DNA of 64,000 nt from positions 98,453,674 to 98,517,673 of the forward strand of contig OZ020598.1 in NCBI GenBank assembly GCA_963971535.1. Reading direction: 5' to 3'. Positions 23,309 through 34,410 of the stretch are shown one piece after another; position 1 is the first letter of the stretch; every line of letters begins with the position of its first letter. The translations under genes and the position numbers were made by a program. Under the pieces are notes generated by a model. The model made no database searches. It worked only from the letters and a program-made list of their open reading frames with translations, and was not told the origin of the DNA. The DNA is from Notolepis coatsorum. Lineage: Eukaryota > Chordata > Actinopteri > Aulopiformes > Paralepididae.

Positions 23309-24130
23309 GGGGATGCAGACCAGAGAAAGACTTTCGTCTTGTTTACATCAGGGTCCCCCATTTTCAATTCATCATAACATATATGACATACATGACATAC
23401 AGATAGACAGTACTGCTACATCTATACATTTATGACATACCAGATCTACAAATATACAGTGCTGATGAGTACAAAAAGTTTACAAAGAGAGTATATACAT
23501 TTGAGGGGGAATCAACTGTACATTGGAGGAGGTGGGGTGGGGGGGGGGGAACTGTACTTTGGAGGTGATTGGGTGCAGGGTGGGGGGGGGGGTTGAACTG
23601 AGTATGAATGAATGAAAACTTTATTTAACAGATTGCAGAATGGGTACAATACAGTACGGCTCAATACATACAATTGTTAAGGGGATGCAGACCTGAGAAA
23701 GACGTTTGTCTTGTTTCCATCAGGGTCCCCCATTTTCAATTCATATAGACATTTATGACATACACAACAAACATGACATTTATGGCATAGGGACATATAG
23801 GTATTTAGTACTGATACATTTGTGACATAAACGGTATTCAAATATACAGTACTGTTACCCCTAGATCCTGACAGAGTATATACATATGATGGGGAGGGGA
23901 CTGTACATTAGGAGGGGGTGGGTGGGTGGGAGAGAAATATACATACGGCGGGGAGGGAATATATACATGCGGTGGGGAGGAGACTGTCTATTAGGAGTGT
24001 CTCAACTGAATAGGAAGATACCATATTTCAGCTGGGAGCTTAGCCTGTGTGTGTGTGTGCGGGCGTAAGAGAGAGAGTGTGTGTGTGTGCAAATGTGTTT
24101 TGTTTAAATTTTTTGGGAACTTTGGGAACC
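23309..24130. repeat. Duplicated dispersed repeat with simple-sequence tracts
   Basis: The block GGGGATGCAGACC...TCAGGGTCCCCCATTTTC appears at 23309-23365 and again at 23680-23740. The second copy is preceded by CAGAATGGGTACAATACAGT at about 23637, the same phrase that precedes the TTAA element at 21233. G-runs (about 23530-23590) and a GGGGAGG/GTATGTATATTT minisatellite-like stretch (23886-24000) follow. A GT repeat lies at about 24045-24095. Confidence 0.7.
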
Positions 24131-24229
24131 ACTGGCCTAGAGTTATCTAAATTAGTATACTTTGAATGTTGCAAAGTGTTCATTGGCTAATCAAGCTTTG
24201 TTGGTTTTATGTGCAGCTTGACAAGCCAG

Positions 24230-24272
24230 GAGATGACTTCCTCAAAGGAAAAGTTGGGGAAAGTAAAGCAAG
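24230..24272 (+). other. Candidate host exon (third of three)
   Basis: After an AG at 24228-24229 the segment reads GDDFLKGKVGESKAR when joined to the base carried from 15145, and ends before GTATTT. A stronger-looking acceptor at 24216 would bring a stop in this phase, which weakens the model. No homology is recognised. Confidence 0.25.
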
Positions 24273-25491
24273 GTATTTTCACAATATTCCACCACATTGT
24301 AACGTTAGCTAACTGTCTGTAAAGTAAACTATGGATGAGTCGGTCGCACTAACCAGTTGAGCTATTAACAGCGTTCGCTCAGCTGTCACACACGGAAGCA
24401 ACACGACGCGCGCGATAGGGTGAAGTGGATGGGCCAATGGAATTGAAGGGAATTCATCCCACCCAAGTCCTTTGTATTGATATTAGTATGGACCAGCTGA
24501 CAGATTCAAGCGACAAAGTTGTATCAGACGGTGTCTTTATTGTCGAACACAAGAACACACAGAGAAGAGAACTCCTGCAGCCCACGGGCTCAGCCTCTCA
24601 GAATGCTGACACACATTGACATTTATACTCCTCATGGACAAAGGAAGAGAAGGGAGGGGTGCGTGTGTGTGTGTCTGTGTGTGTGTAAGTGAGAATGTAG
24701 GGAGGGATATGATTTATCTGCCCCTCCCCTGACGGGCCGAGCCACAGCCCCAACAAATCAAGAGGGATGCAGCAACGGGGTCATCAGGTCACTCAAGCCA
24801 GATGTAGGGAGAGAGACACAGAGACGCCCCGACAGTCCTACAGCCTGCATCATGGGGAGACAATGGGTGCACAGATATATAAGATATTGACATCAAATAT
24901 TACTAGATCAATGAATCAGAATGAGCACACTGTGTGCACCCAGTCCTCGTGGGTGGTGTAGTATTATGTAGTATCACCTGGATTGACTTAATTATTGCAG
25001 ATGCCTTTTGTAGACTACAATGTTTTTTTTTCATAGAAAAAAAGTCACCCGCCACTGTGGCCGGTAGAATGACGGAGTTACCCATTTGGCGGGTGTTAAT
25101 GTCAAGCCCTGGTTGTGCTGCTTCTGGGCTCACCGAGGACGAGAGGAATCTACAAGCCGACAAGATTAGATCCAAGGCGAGGGCAAGAAAACTGGCCAAA
25201 AGTAGGTCTTCTTTTTTTCCCCTTCTTGCGTTTTCAGCCACCGGACTCAAACTTGCGGACATACCGCCAGTGTTGTCCTTGTCATTTGCCTGGGGGGGGG
25301 ACTTTGTCCCGCGAGATAACTTTTCAGGCTTCATGGGAATTGTGTCACTATATCCTGGTCCGGCTGCCCAGTGTTTTTTCGCTGCATAGTGCAGCAGTCT
25401 TGGCTTCGGTTGTTTCCAGTGTCAGAAGTCTCATGAGATGGGAAACACCGCCGGTGGTTTTGTTATTATGCATAATAATTTGTCAGCAGAG
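24273..25491. other. Mostly non-coding, no gene assigned
   Basis: A GT repeat lies near 24662-24690. An open plus frame at about 25040-25210 includes TEDERNLQADKIRSKARARK and is followed by a possible GTAGGT donor, but I cannot tie it to a gene. The segment from about 24510 to 24960 starts TGTATCAGACGG and carries a reverse poly-A-like TTTATT. An LTR is possible but no second end was found. Confidence 0.35.
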
Positions 25492-26190
25492 AGCTAGACC
25501 CCTAACATAACCCTCAGAGCAGAGGTAGACCCCTAACATAACCCATCAGAGCACAGAGCTAGACCCCTAACACAACCCTCAGAGCAGAGGTAGACTATGC
25601 ACTATGCAACAACCATCAAATGCACACAGCACACACACCCACACGCACACACTCACTCAAACAAACAACACACTGCAGCACCCACTCTCCACACTTTAGA
25701 TCACACAAACACACTTTACACTTTATATTTATTGATAAAGGATTTGCACTACAACTCGTACACCTACTGTGAATTGTACCTAAATTGCACCTCGTCCCAT
25801 TTCTGCCTTGCACTATATAGTATTGTATATTAGTACACTGCACAGTATTGTATATTGTATGGTAACTACGTCTATTCTGCATCGAACATTGTACATATGT
25901 CTAAACTGAACACTGTGACCTAATTTTTTTACTTCTAATTTTACTATGTTATTTTATTTCATACTTATCTTGTCTTGCACAGTCTCTGGAGCGTAACAGT
26001 AAGAAACATTTTGTATAAAAGTATTCTGTACTTCTGTATGACAAATATTAAAGAAACTTGAAACTTGACCCCTAACATAAACCTCAGAGCAGAGGGAGAC
26101 CCCTAACATAACCCTCACAGCAGAGGGAGACCCTTAACCTAACCTTCAGAGCAGAGAGCTAGACCCCTAACATAACCCTCAAAGCACAGA
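25492..26190. repeat. Minisatellite, about 33-bp unit, split by a LINE 3' end
   Basis: Units of an AGACCCCTAACATAACCCTC plus AGAGCAGAG type lie at 25492-25595 and resume at about 26066-26190. The interruption between them is a LINE 3' untranslated region. Confidence 0.82.
25596..26065 (+). mobile_element. LINE 3' UTR fragment, same family as 54906-56605
   Basis: This fragment aligns with 56106-56605, from AACAACCATCAAA to the shared end TATTAAAGAAACTTGAAACTT. It is 5'-truncated to the untranslated tail, with no coding sequence, and sits inside the minisatellite. Confidence 0.85.
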
Positions 26191-26218
26191 AGTTAACTCG
26201 TCTTTGGCGCTGAATGAG

Positions 26219-27899
26219 TTAATGAAACAAATAGTTAGCCATCTTGATGACAGTGGGTGAGATCTTTCCTTGAGGTACATTTGGCATTAGGTACTTTTCA
26301 ATGAAAGTAAGAGTGTTTTTGACACTCTTGTGGTACTGAATATTCAAATCAAAATAAATCAAGGTCCCCAGCCCGATGTCATCAACCGGATGGGTGAGGA
26401 CGTATGTGTAGTCCAGTTGCACGCCAAAACTAGCCTCCAAGAAGGGGTTCCCTGAAATTGTGAGGACAGGCGTTGGGACCTCTGGATTCTAGGGCAGACA
26501 AAAAAAACAACATTCTATAAATGTTATATGACATGGCTGAGAATTACCTGGACAGTGTTCTGGTCAACTGACAATAACTAGGGATGTCCCGATCAAGTTT
26601 TTTTGCTCCCGATCCCGATCATGTGATTTTGAGTATCTACCGATACCAATCTTTCCCGATCCGATCAAAAAAATTATAATAAAAAAATGTTCACGTCTTA
26701 AACTCATACTGAGGCCTTCGTTTTGGTTTTAAATTGCATATCATCATTCATTTATTTATTGTCACACAGAGCAGAAGAATTTTGCCAAAACAAACCAATA
26801 GTATCCAGCTGCAGAACGGCAGACCAGCCACACTCTCAGACCCAAACGCATTTCCTTTGATTTAATTATACATCAAATGATTTATGTCAAGGATTGCAAT
26901 GCCTCGCTTGAATGAAGTTAACTTTTCACCTGGATAACGTCAACATTCAGGGTGAATGTAATGTGAGAAATTGGGACAAAATTCTTCTGCTCTGTGACAA
27001 TAAATAAATGAATGATGATATGCAATTTAAAACCAAAACTAAGGCCTCAGTATGAGTTTAAGACGTGAACATGGTCTTTTTTTTTTTTTTTATCCCGATC
27101 TTCGGAAAATCACGTGATCGGATCAGGACATCCCTAACAATAACCCATGTGTCATTGTAACTATAGGCATACCTTGTTGATCATGTAGAGGGCGTTGGGG
27201 TCCTCTTTGAACAAATAGGCGAGTAACGAAGCCAGGATCACTTGCAGACCTTGTGTTGGAAAGATAAATAAAAATGTAAACATAAAAATGACATGTCAAT
27301 TGTCAACAAAAACGACACCAGATTTACATAAATTATATCGAAACACAATTACAGATATTGTAATGAGAAATTGCCCATGTAATTGCTTCTATTATTATTG
27401 ATAGGTATTAATATTACCTCTGTGTGACTCCTCTGCACATCCATTCTTGGCCTCTTCATACAGTACATGGCGAAGAAGTCTAGTCCAATTGCTCACTGCT
27501 CACATTCTTCCATGACTTTCTTCGCCACTTGGCCCATTCCCATCATTATGCTGCGATCGATGTCAACATCAAGCTGATCTTGTGATTCTGTGAGGAGCTG
27601 TGAACACACACGCACAGTCACAAACAAAAACACACATGCATCAGCACGTTTTTGTTAGATACCTTTGAATTTAGAGCTGAGCGAATGAAAAAGGGAATAA
27701 TCTGACTTACTATTACTGGAAATCGGAGTGCAGGATACTCCTCAAGTGCCTCCAAAGTGGAATGTTTTCCCAAGTATTCTACCCTTGTCCGGACCATTTT
27801 CTCTTTAAGAATGGACAGATTGGGGTGTTTCTTAAGGCACTCAGCCTGCATCTTGTTCTGGTGACACGTGACCTGATGCTGGATGCATCCTCTCCATGA
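26219..27899 (-). pseudogene. Split host-like gene, at least four exons, one frameshift
   Basis: Four minus-strand exons join with GT/AG borders: 27899-27711, 27597-27418, 27249-27173 and 26488-26219. The phases agree at the joins. The last exon ends in a stop at 26219-26221. The peptide includes QAECLKKHPNLSILKEKM, then LLTESQDQLDVDID, LQVILASLLAYLFKEDPN and NPEVPTPVLTISGNPFLEA. The style recalls a teleost family of uncharacterised SAMD3-like or repetitive host proteins, but I cannot name it. Exon 27597-27418 changes frame near 27480-27490, at a GTGAGCAGTGAGCA direct repeat, so the gene is either a pseudogene or carries a sequence error. The 5' end was not found. A hAT MITE occupies the last intron. 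Confidence 0.5.
26579..27136. mobile_element. hAT MITE with long internal palindrome, intronic
   Basis: The ends TAGGGATGTCCCGATC and GATCAGGACATCCCTA are flanked by perfect 8-bp ACAATAAC duplications (26571-26578 and 27137-27144). Inside, about 90-100 bp at 26690-26790 is repeated inverted at about 26975-27070, so the transcript could fold into a long hairpin. It lies in the last intron of the host-like gene. Confidence 0.93.
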
Positions 27900-28326
27900 C
27901 TGTGATCATCTCCAGTCTGTCTAGTCTGCCAATGTCAAAATCTCAAAGTTTATGAAGAGCATCAATGGAAATGTAATGTCTAAGTTTTAGAAAAATTATG
28001 GTTTAAGAATTCATACAAGTCCATGACAGTTCAAAGATCTTAGTGAATATGAACAACACTCAAACTTGTGATGTCATCAGGTATAAAGTGGAGCTGCTCC
28101 ACAGACAATGAATAGGGAAACATGGTAAATGTGACACTGAGAGAACCCAGGGGAATGTTCTGTGAATACAGGTATTTTCTGTTTCAGAACTGAGAACACT
28201 ACTATAGAATAAAGGAATCAATTGGGTATAAAAACAAACATTATGTGGGTCCACAAAATGTATTGTCTATGGAGCAGCTCCAGACTTGCTCCTGATGACA
28301 TCACAAGTATGGGTCATACTTGTCTG
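27900..28326. other. Non-coding, short inverted similarity
   Basis: Nothing is firmly identified. The region contains an inverted pair around CTGATGACATCACAAG (about 28065-28085 versus 28280-28310) with GGAGCTGCTCC palindromes nearby, which suggests a small fold-back MITE of about 250 bp. Confidence 0.4.
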
Positions 28327-28700
28327 TAGGGGTGTAACGGTACGTGTATTTGTCCCGCGGAATTTACGGTACAGCCGTCACGGTGCGGTATGTGCAGCCA
28401 TACGAAGAATACGCCTCACAGCGCAAACAGACCAGTCGCACATGCAGGCACTCTGTGCTGCGAGAACAGCATGCGTGGCCGGGCACACCAAGTCCGACTT
28501 CAGAGCGGGCGAAAGTGCATGGAGGAAGGCACATTTACATTGGAACAGCTGCAGGGTCATTACAATTTTACAGTTTTCTTTCATTTTCTTGTTCGCCCAA
28601 TAATAGTTAACCAAATGAAACCAATGGAAAGAAACACACCAACAAACACACCAACATTCTCCCCCACCGGACTCGAGTAGGGTAAATCTGCAGTGCCGCA
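28327..28700. mobile_element. hAT-like element, one end only
   Basis: The segment begins TAGGGGTGTAACGGTACG, a hAT-like terminus similar to that at 62276. The matching right terminus and target duplication were not found, probably because of the later insertions at 28844 and beyond. The inner boundary is approximate. Confidence 0.55.
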
Positions 28701-28843
28701 GCCCCATACATTGCCGGACTCACAGGCACAGCTGATCAAATAAAAAAAAGAAACATACTTTTCCTATAGAAATTTTTTCTGTTTAATAATAATTGTCATA
28801 AATATAATATATACATTTAAAAAAATGTATATTATTAATATTC

Positions 28844-29324
28844 TTTTTTTTTTATCCACTTTTTCTCCCATTTTCTATATTTTCTCCCATCCCAATTTCG
28901 TATCATCCAATTCAACCCTCCCCTGTCACGGACGCTGTTTCTTGCCTCCCACAAGCCGGCTGCAATGTGGACTAAGTCATACATAACACAAGTCCCCTCC
29001 GGTACTTGAGGTAACAGCAGTCGCATCTTTTCACCTGCGCAGCTCGATCTCTCAGTGGCGAGGAGTAACGCGTGGGAGGCTCACGCTGCCCCCGACACTT
29101 CCTGATTCTACTGCGCAGGCGCACCAACCGACCTGTAGGAGTCGCTGTCCACAACGCCCGATCCCCACCCATCAGTTTCCCACCCCCTAATACGGCCAAT
29201 GTGTATTAGTACGGACGACCAGCTAAACTGAAAGCAAATGTGGAGCGCTGGGCTCGAACTGACGGGCCCAGCGTCTCCAGCATTTCGTGGCGAGCGCCTT
29301 GCCCACTACGCCACGTAGCCGCCC
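28844..29324 (-). mobile_element. tRNA-derived SINE, long form
   Basis: Read on the minus strand it starts GGGCGGCTACGTGGCGTAGT at 29324, has a B-box-like GTTCGAGCCC about 65 nt in, a unique body, and a tail ending GGAGAAAAAGTGGATAAAAA. Head and tail match the short copy at 4524-4767. The middle (about 28890-29150) is found only here. Possible AT-rich target duplications (TATTAATA) flank it. Confidence 0.9.
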
Positions 29325-29330
29325 TTTTTA

Positions 29331-31146
29331 TTAATAATTATTATAAATATTTTCACATGTATAGCGACCAGAACACAATTTTCAAGAAAACTGTCCTACT
29401 CCCTAAGCAAACAGACAACCCCACAGCTACAGGCACTCCCTCCACTCCTGGCCTTCTTCGCCGAAGGTCCAGCAGCGGCGGTGGTGGTGGCGGAGGCAAC
29501 GGTCGTGGTCCTCTGCCGGCGTTGCTTCTTCCGGACATCACCGGTGGCATCAGGTCAGGGGAAATGGGGTTGGAGCACAGAGCGCTGCTCCATCTCTCTG
29601 CAGGCTGCCGTCATCTGCTGCATGGCGACCCGAATAGCCCATCATCAGAGAGGGGGGCCGTGAGCAGCGGAATCCTCCTCTGTTCCGGCACCCGCGCCTG
29701 CTCCAGCCATAGGTGCCGCTGGGAGAGAGTGGCCAGGGCGCGCTCCTTCCCCGCGGCTATCGCCTGCAGCTGGGTTAGGTGCAGGATGGCTCCAGCCGCC
29801 TGGGCGTGAAGGCATCCAAACTGGGGTTGATGGTCATCCAATACCGACCCGCCCGCCATCAGCCCCGACATGTAGCGCGCTAGCTGCGCGATGTTGGAGG
29901 TCGCAGCTAGGCTCTGAGTCGCGGCGATGTACACCTGGTCACTCCAATTAGCCAACTGCCTAGCCGATTTCCCTTGGGGAACCGGCTTTCGCAACGGCTC
30001 CCACACCATTTCGAGACAAAGTATGGATGCCATCAGGCTATCAAGCCGAGGCACCCCGTCCTTTAGCCCCTGGACCAAACCCACCACCCGCGTGACTGGC
30101 ACGTAGGCGGGGGTAAGGCCAACAATGCGGGAGATTAGCTGTCCCTGTGTCACGTAGGCCTCCATCGCTGGGAAGAATGGGCAGACAACGCCCGTCTCTC
30201 TCACAGGACGATGTTGCCAGAGATGACCTATCATGTCATCAGGAACACGTGCTGGCAGTGGCTGCGGCAACGCCACGCCATTAGCGGCTGCGGCCGCCGC
30301 CATGAGCTCGGGGAACAAGGCAACTCCCCTTGCGTACCTCCCTCCACGTCACTCACACACACGTACGGGAGGCTACCACGGGCGCCACCATCCGACGCAG
30401 CAGATAGCTGGGCATCGTGTCTCAGGGTCGGAGGTTCTAACCCAACCCTGGAGTACAAGGCACCCCAAGGAGATGCAACACTCCCTGCCACTCCCCGAGG
30501 GGGTTTGTGGTACGTCTCTACTGGGGCTTCGAACAAGAGAGCTCTCGCCCCCTCCATATAATCCTCAGTCTCCATCGGAAATGGAGACGAGGCAAGAGAA
30601 TTCTCGTCCAGCTCCAGCACAACATCAAAGCCAGGCCGTTCGCCCCTGCTGCTTACGACGAGAGCGAGCTGAGGCGAAGAGTCTGCGTCGCAAATCCCCT
30701 GCCACCAGAGGAGCTGTCTGCCTATCGGCCGACTGTCCACTGGCGGGGGAACCAGGGCCGGAACCAGGCCATCTCACAGGAGATGGAGGCTCAACGGCCC
30801 CTCGGAGAGGCAAACTCACCACCGGGCGCCGCCCAGGCGTATCTGGCTGCCACGACCGCGGAGCCAGAGACACCCCACGACGCACGGAGGACGCGGCTGG
30901 TGAAGGGTGACGTTGCGAGCGTCCAAACCCTCCGAAGGTGCAAACATTATGTCTTAGCTTTTCTCGTAAAATTGCGATACAATGTCCACGTAGCTCCTTT
31001 CCAACAAGTATTTTGGCACTAAACTCAAAGTGGTGTATACAGTCACTTCTACGGTGGTGAAAATAGGGAAGGAGCTGTTAGTATGGCCACGACCCCGCTT
31101 ATGTAGAGGAGCGGATGTGGGTGTGGCCAGGTGGATGGGTGTGTAC
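29331..31146 (-). mobile_element. DIRS element A, Gag half and part of 5' inverted terminal repeat
   Basis: This minus-strand element is homologous to element C (58090-61366). The terminal repeat at about 31022-31146 includes the phrase GTGGCCACGACCCCGCTTAT and breaks off at GTGTGTAC, where a large hAT element begins. The terminal repeat resumes after that hAT at 44889-44973. Gag follows from 30947. The distal boundary near 29331 is approximate. Confidence 0.8.
29353..30947 (-). pseudogene. DIRS Gag-like protein, frameshifted (element A)
   Basis: The start codon at 30947 gives MFAPSEGLDA, parallel to MSSPSEGLDD in element C. The protein then runs through several frames: 30885-30625 (ending LRRRLFASARS), 30740-30231 with METEDYMEGARALLFE, and 30318-29611 (VPDDMIGHLWQHRPVRE, FFPAMEAYV, WSDQVYIAATQSLAATSNIA). 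A proline-rich tail follows at 29550-29353. In DIRS elements this first ORF is the Gag analogue. The frame changes make it inactive. No RT, methylase or recombinase follows. Confidence 0.7.
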
Positions 31147-31268
31147 CAGTGGAGGTTGCTGACCAAATTTTTTGGCGAAGCACAAATTATTATATTATAT
31201 ATTAAATTATATTTTTAAAACATCCCCCACTGTGTGTCAGTGGTCAGTGGACACAGATGAAAACATAT

Positions 31269-32228
31269 TAACACTTTGGGTGCCGGGAAACGCCTAAACA
31301 CGTCATTCCCGGCCATGCTCAAGTTGCAGAAGACGCCTTACAGCGTCTTTAATATCAATATTTAAAAAATCTGGGATCGGATTCATATGTCCCCTCCGCT
31401 GGCCTGAGATCCACCAGGAGGACCCACTGAGCTCTCTGGCGGTTCAGGAGCGCCATCTGGTGGCCGATCGGCGCAATCGCTTAACAGGAAGTGCCGTAGA
31501 GGTTGTGCTGGACGGCCGTATTACTTCCGGGCACTCGCTAATAGGTCCCGGGACTCGATCTCGACACACTACATAGCGATCGATTGCCAATAACTCGATA
31601 AACAACATGATTTGGACGTATATACCATTATACAAGCTGGAGATGGACCGGGTAAATCTACATCCCATAATGATAAAATGTCTACTCTACGATGATCGCC
31701 CAACGGCGTGCGGAGACTGTGGTGAGTTTTAGCGTGTAAAGTTACCTTCTTCGATACTAACTGCTATTATCAACATTTGACCCACATTAGATGATTGGTA
31801 TAACGCTGCCCACGGAATTATAAACGCCCCCTAGCCCATCCGGTCAACATCAGATGACGTGTAGTAACTTCTAGAAGTACGTCTAGTTGGAATTTTTTAT
31901 ATCGCGCTGATTGCCATAAAACTGTATTGCATCATCAATATAATGTATTTGGGGCTATAGATCACGTTCTGGAGAAAGCTGCAGAAAGAGATGAAAACAT
32001 ACTTATACATTAGACCATACTTTACTATGAATATGTGAATGAAAAAGTTTAACGTTGCTACACAACGAACAATACATATAGGACTTTGAATGGGCCCTAA
32101 TAATGGCAATGTAGCAATAGAATTTAAAAAGTTATAGCCCTGCAAAGAAGGGGACTTTCTCTATAGACAAATAGAGCCGGCAACCTACGGTTGATAATGA
32201 ATTTAACCCATGGCAGCCAAAGTGTTAA
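31269..32228. mobile_element. piggyBac-like non-autonomous element (family 1), reverse copy
   Basis: The ends are TTAA-CACTTTGGGTGCCGGG and GGCAGCCAAAGTG-TTAA. It is inverted relative to 14104-14976 and sits within the hAT subterminal tandem repeat. Confidence 0.88.
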
Positions 32229-32452
32229 CATTAGGTGACAGCGCACCTGACCAGATAAAAACATATTAGGTGACAGCGCACCTGACCAGATGAAATCATA
32301 TTAGGTGACAGCGCACCTGACCAGATGAAAACATATTAGGTGACAGCGCACCTGACCAGATGAAAAAATATTAGGTGACAGCGCACCTGACCAGATGAAA
32401 ACATATTAGGTGACAGCGCACCTGACCAGATGAAATCATATTAGGTGACAGC
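32229..32452. repeat. Tandem repeat, 35-bp unit, hAT subterminal
   Basis: ATTAGGTGACAGCGCACCTG plus ACCAGATGAAAACAT is repeated about six times with few changes. A similar phrase (CAGATGAAAACATA) precedes the TTAA element at 31255, so the array was probably split by that insertion. Confidence 0.9.
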
Positions 32453-32665
32453 CAGTGGCAGCTGCTGACCAAATTGAGCAGAAATTATATTTTTAAAACA
32501 TCCCCCTCTAAACGGTTATCAGTAAATACTCACAGTGCTCTGAATTGAGGGACTGGGGATTTGGGTGACCTCTGTTTCAGCTGGACAGTTGAGGGAGGGA
32601 CACAGGGGGCTGTTTCTTCTCCAGGAGAGATCAAGACTGGTGTTGGACACAGGTCATTTCATCTG
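32453..32665. mobile_element. Second hAT-like terminus of the same family
   Basis: The segment starts CAGTGGCAGCTGCTGACC, close to the terminus at 31147, and then shares a TTTTTAAAACATCCCCC block. The GTGACAGC before it could be a target duplication, but no partner was found downstream. It may be a duplicated end or a separate nested copy. Confidence 0.5.
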
Positions 32666-32954
32666 GGAAAACATAAAAGGCATAAAAGCATATTAGCCAT
32701 TATCACAAATAGCATTTATACAATGTGGATGTAGCCAAATATGATAATTTTCAATTCTCCATTCTACCATACTGTATGTATATTTCTTTCAGTTAGTTAG
32801 ATAGTAAATCATAACACAACCTTATGCATACTGCACCTTACGTGATACTGTGAGTGAATACTGTATATTTCAGTTAGTTAGTTAGATAGTAAATTATATT
32901 GACTTATTTGTTTACACTGCTTGTGTTGTTTTTACTACCTGTTTTTACTACCTG

Positions 32955-34390
32955 TACTACCTGTACTCCACCAGGCATGTGTCAATGGAAAGATGTACTG
33001 TAAAGATGCCAAGAACAAATGCAATGAAAAGGACTGTGATGTATAGAGCAATGACTGCATGGAATTCCTTACCACCTGCATTAACACTTTGACTGCCACT
33101 CACGGCTAATCTCGGGTTTACGATAGTTACGTTGAAAGCCACACAGAGATTTCTCGGAATTATTTTTTATTTAATTTTTTTGCTATCTGAAATCATATTG
33201 CATCACGCGAGCCTACCCTAGCCTACCCAAGGGCCGCCGGCGATCAGATGTGAAAAAAGCGCCCCCTATCGTCTCCCAGATGGTAAATGGTAAATGGAAT
33301 GGACTCAATGAAAATGGATGGGGGAAAAAAAATATTCCAGTCCACATTTTCCAGTCCACTGATGCAGCCGGGGTTACCAGAGTTCATTCTGGATCCTCTG
33401 AGCCCCACTGATCATGAGTTATACTGTATTTGCTGTATTTGAGATTTATACACTTATCGATTTTTTCGAATGGTGATCAGGAATTGGAATATACCATTTG
33501 GATACCATCTGATGTCAGGTAAGGAATCTATGTTATCAGTGTTAGGATAATCAGACTCGTTTTCGAGGAGATATAAGCTTTTTTCTGATATGTGCTCTAT
33601 CGGTTTCACTGTAAAATCCATGAGGAAATGAAAACGGCTATTATCAGCGCGCGCCTCGAACGTGCGTGCGTGTATACTATTGATCATCTAGCGTTTATTT
33701 GAAAACGATTCATAAATAGGCCGTCAAATATCAACGTTCTGGAATATTCCAGTAAAAGGCGATTATCACAGAATGGGCTGTTTTTCACCTGAAAACGGGC
33801 GCTTTTCAAAATGCTCTCAAACGGAAATGAAGCGATAAAAAACCAATCTGCCTTGACAACACTGACTGGAAAATGATTCTTTGATAAGCGACAGGCAGAC
33901 ACATAGCCATAATTAAAACATAGATTAGGCGATATTAACATTAACATTGGCGCCGATGGTGGCATTCAAGCACTAAGTCGTGCGCCCCCTGGTGGCACTG
34001 AAAGTGTTAACTAAGGTTGAAGAAAAACAGACATTTAAAAAACACCTTAAAAATCATATAAGAAAGAATGGTACTGTCAGTTAAGTAAACATAGTGGGTG
34101 ATTGAGAATATGGGTATGTGTGATTGGGGAACTTAGATTTGTTATATGTGTATTTTGTATTGAGATGTATTGTTGTACTTTAAGTGAACATATATGCCTT
34201 GAAACATGATTGAGTAGATGGGTATATGTGATTGGTGAACTTACAAATATTATATAATAAAATATGTGTTATTGGGGTGTATTGTTTTATTGTATTGTAT
34301 TGATTTTATTGTATTGTATTGATTTGTGTGGACCCCAGTAATAGTAGCCTGTGGCAATGGCTAATGGGGATCCGAATAAACTAAACTACC
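32955..34390 (+). pseudogene. LINE ORF2 C-terminus and 3' UTR, split by a TTAA element
   Basis: Before the TTAA element the frame reads YSTRHV...AMTAWNSLPPAL, a typical C-terminal end of CR1/L2/Rex-like ORF2. After the element the same frame continues TKVEEKQTFKKHLKNHI to a stop at about 34084. The 3' UTR ends near 34388 in GGGGATCCGAATAAAC, followed by a poly-C run (34389-34408) and another LINE-like tail (CTGAATTTCCCCAAGGGG) at 34420-34470. Confidence 0.8.
33081..34010. mobile_element. piggyBac-like non-autonomous element (family 2)
   Basis: The ends are TTAA-CACTTTGACTGCCACTCACG and GGTGGCACTGAAAGTG-TTAA. The target TTAA is the Leu codon plus one base of the LINE ORF2 it interrupts. The minus ORFs inside (33454-33965) lack transposase features. 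Confidence 0.92.
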
Positions 34391-34410
34391 CCCCCCCCCC
34401 CCCCCCCCAT

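Noticed and set aside
24510-24965. Possible solo LTR starting TGTATCAGACGG
   Set aside because: No matching CA end with a flanking duplication could be identified.
25038-25389. Open plus frame with TEDERNLQADKIRSKARARK
   Set aside because: Looks peptide-like, but no acceptor, no partner exon and no recognised family; left unassigned.
29240-29809. 189-codon plus ORF
   Set aside because: It is antisense to the SINE and DIRS Gag, which explain the sequence better.
32229-32449. CRISPR-like array of regular repeats
   Set aside because: Units are contiguous with no unique spacers; plain tandem repeat in a eukaryotic transposon.
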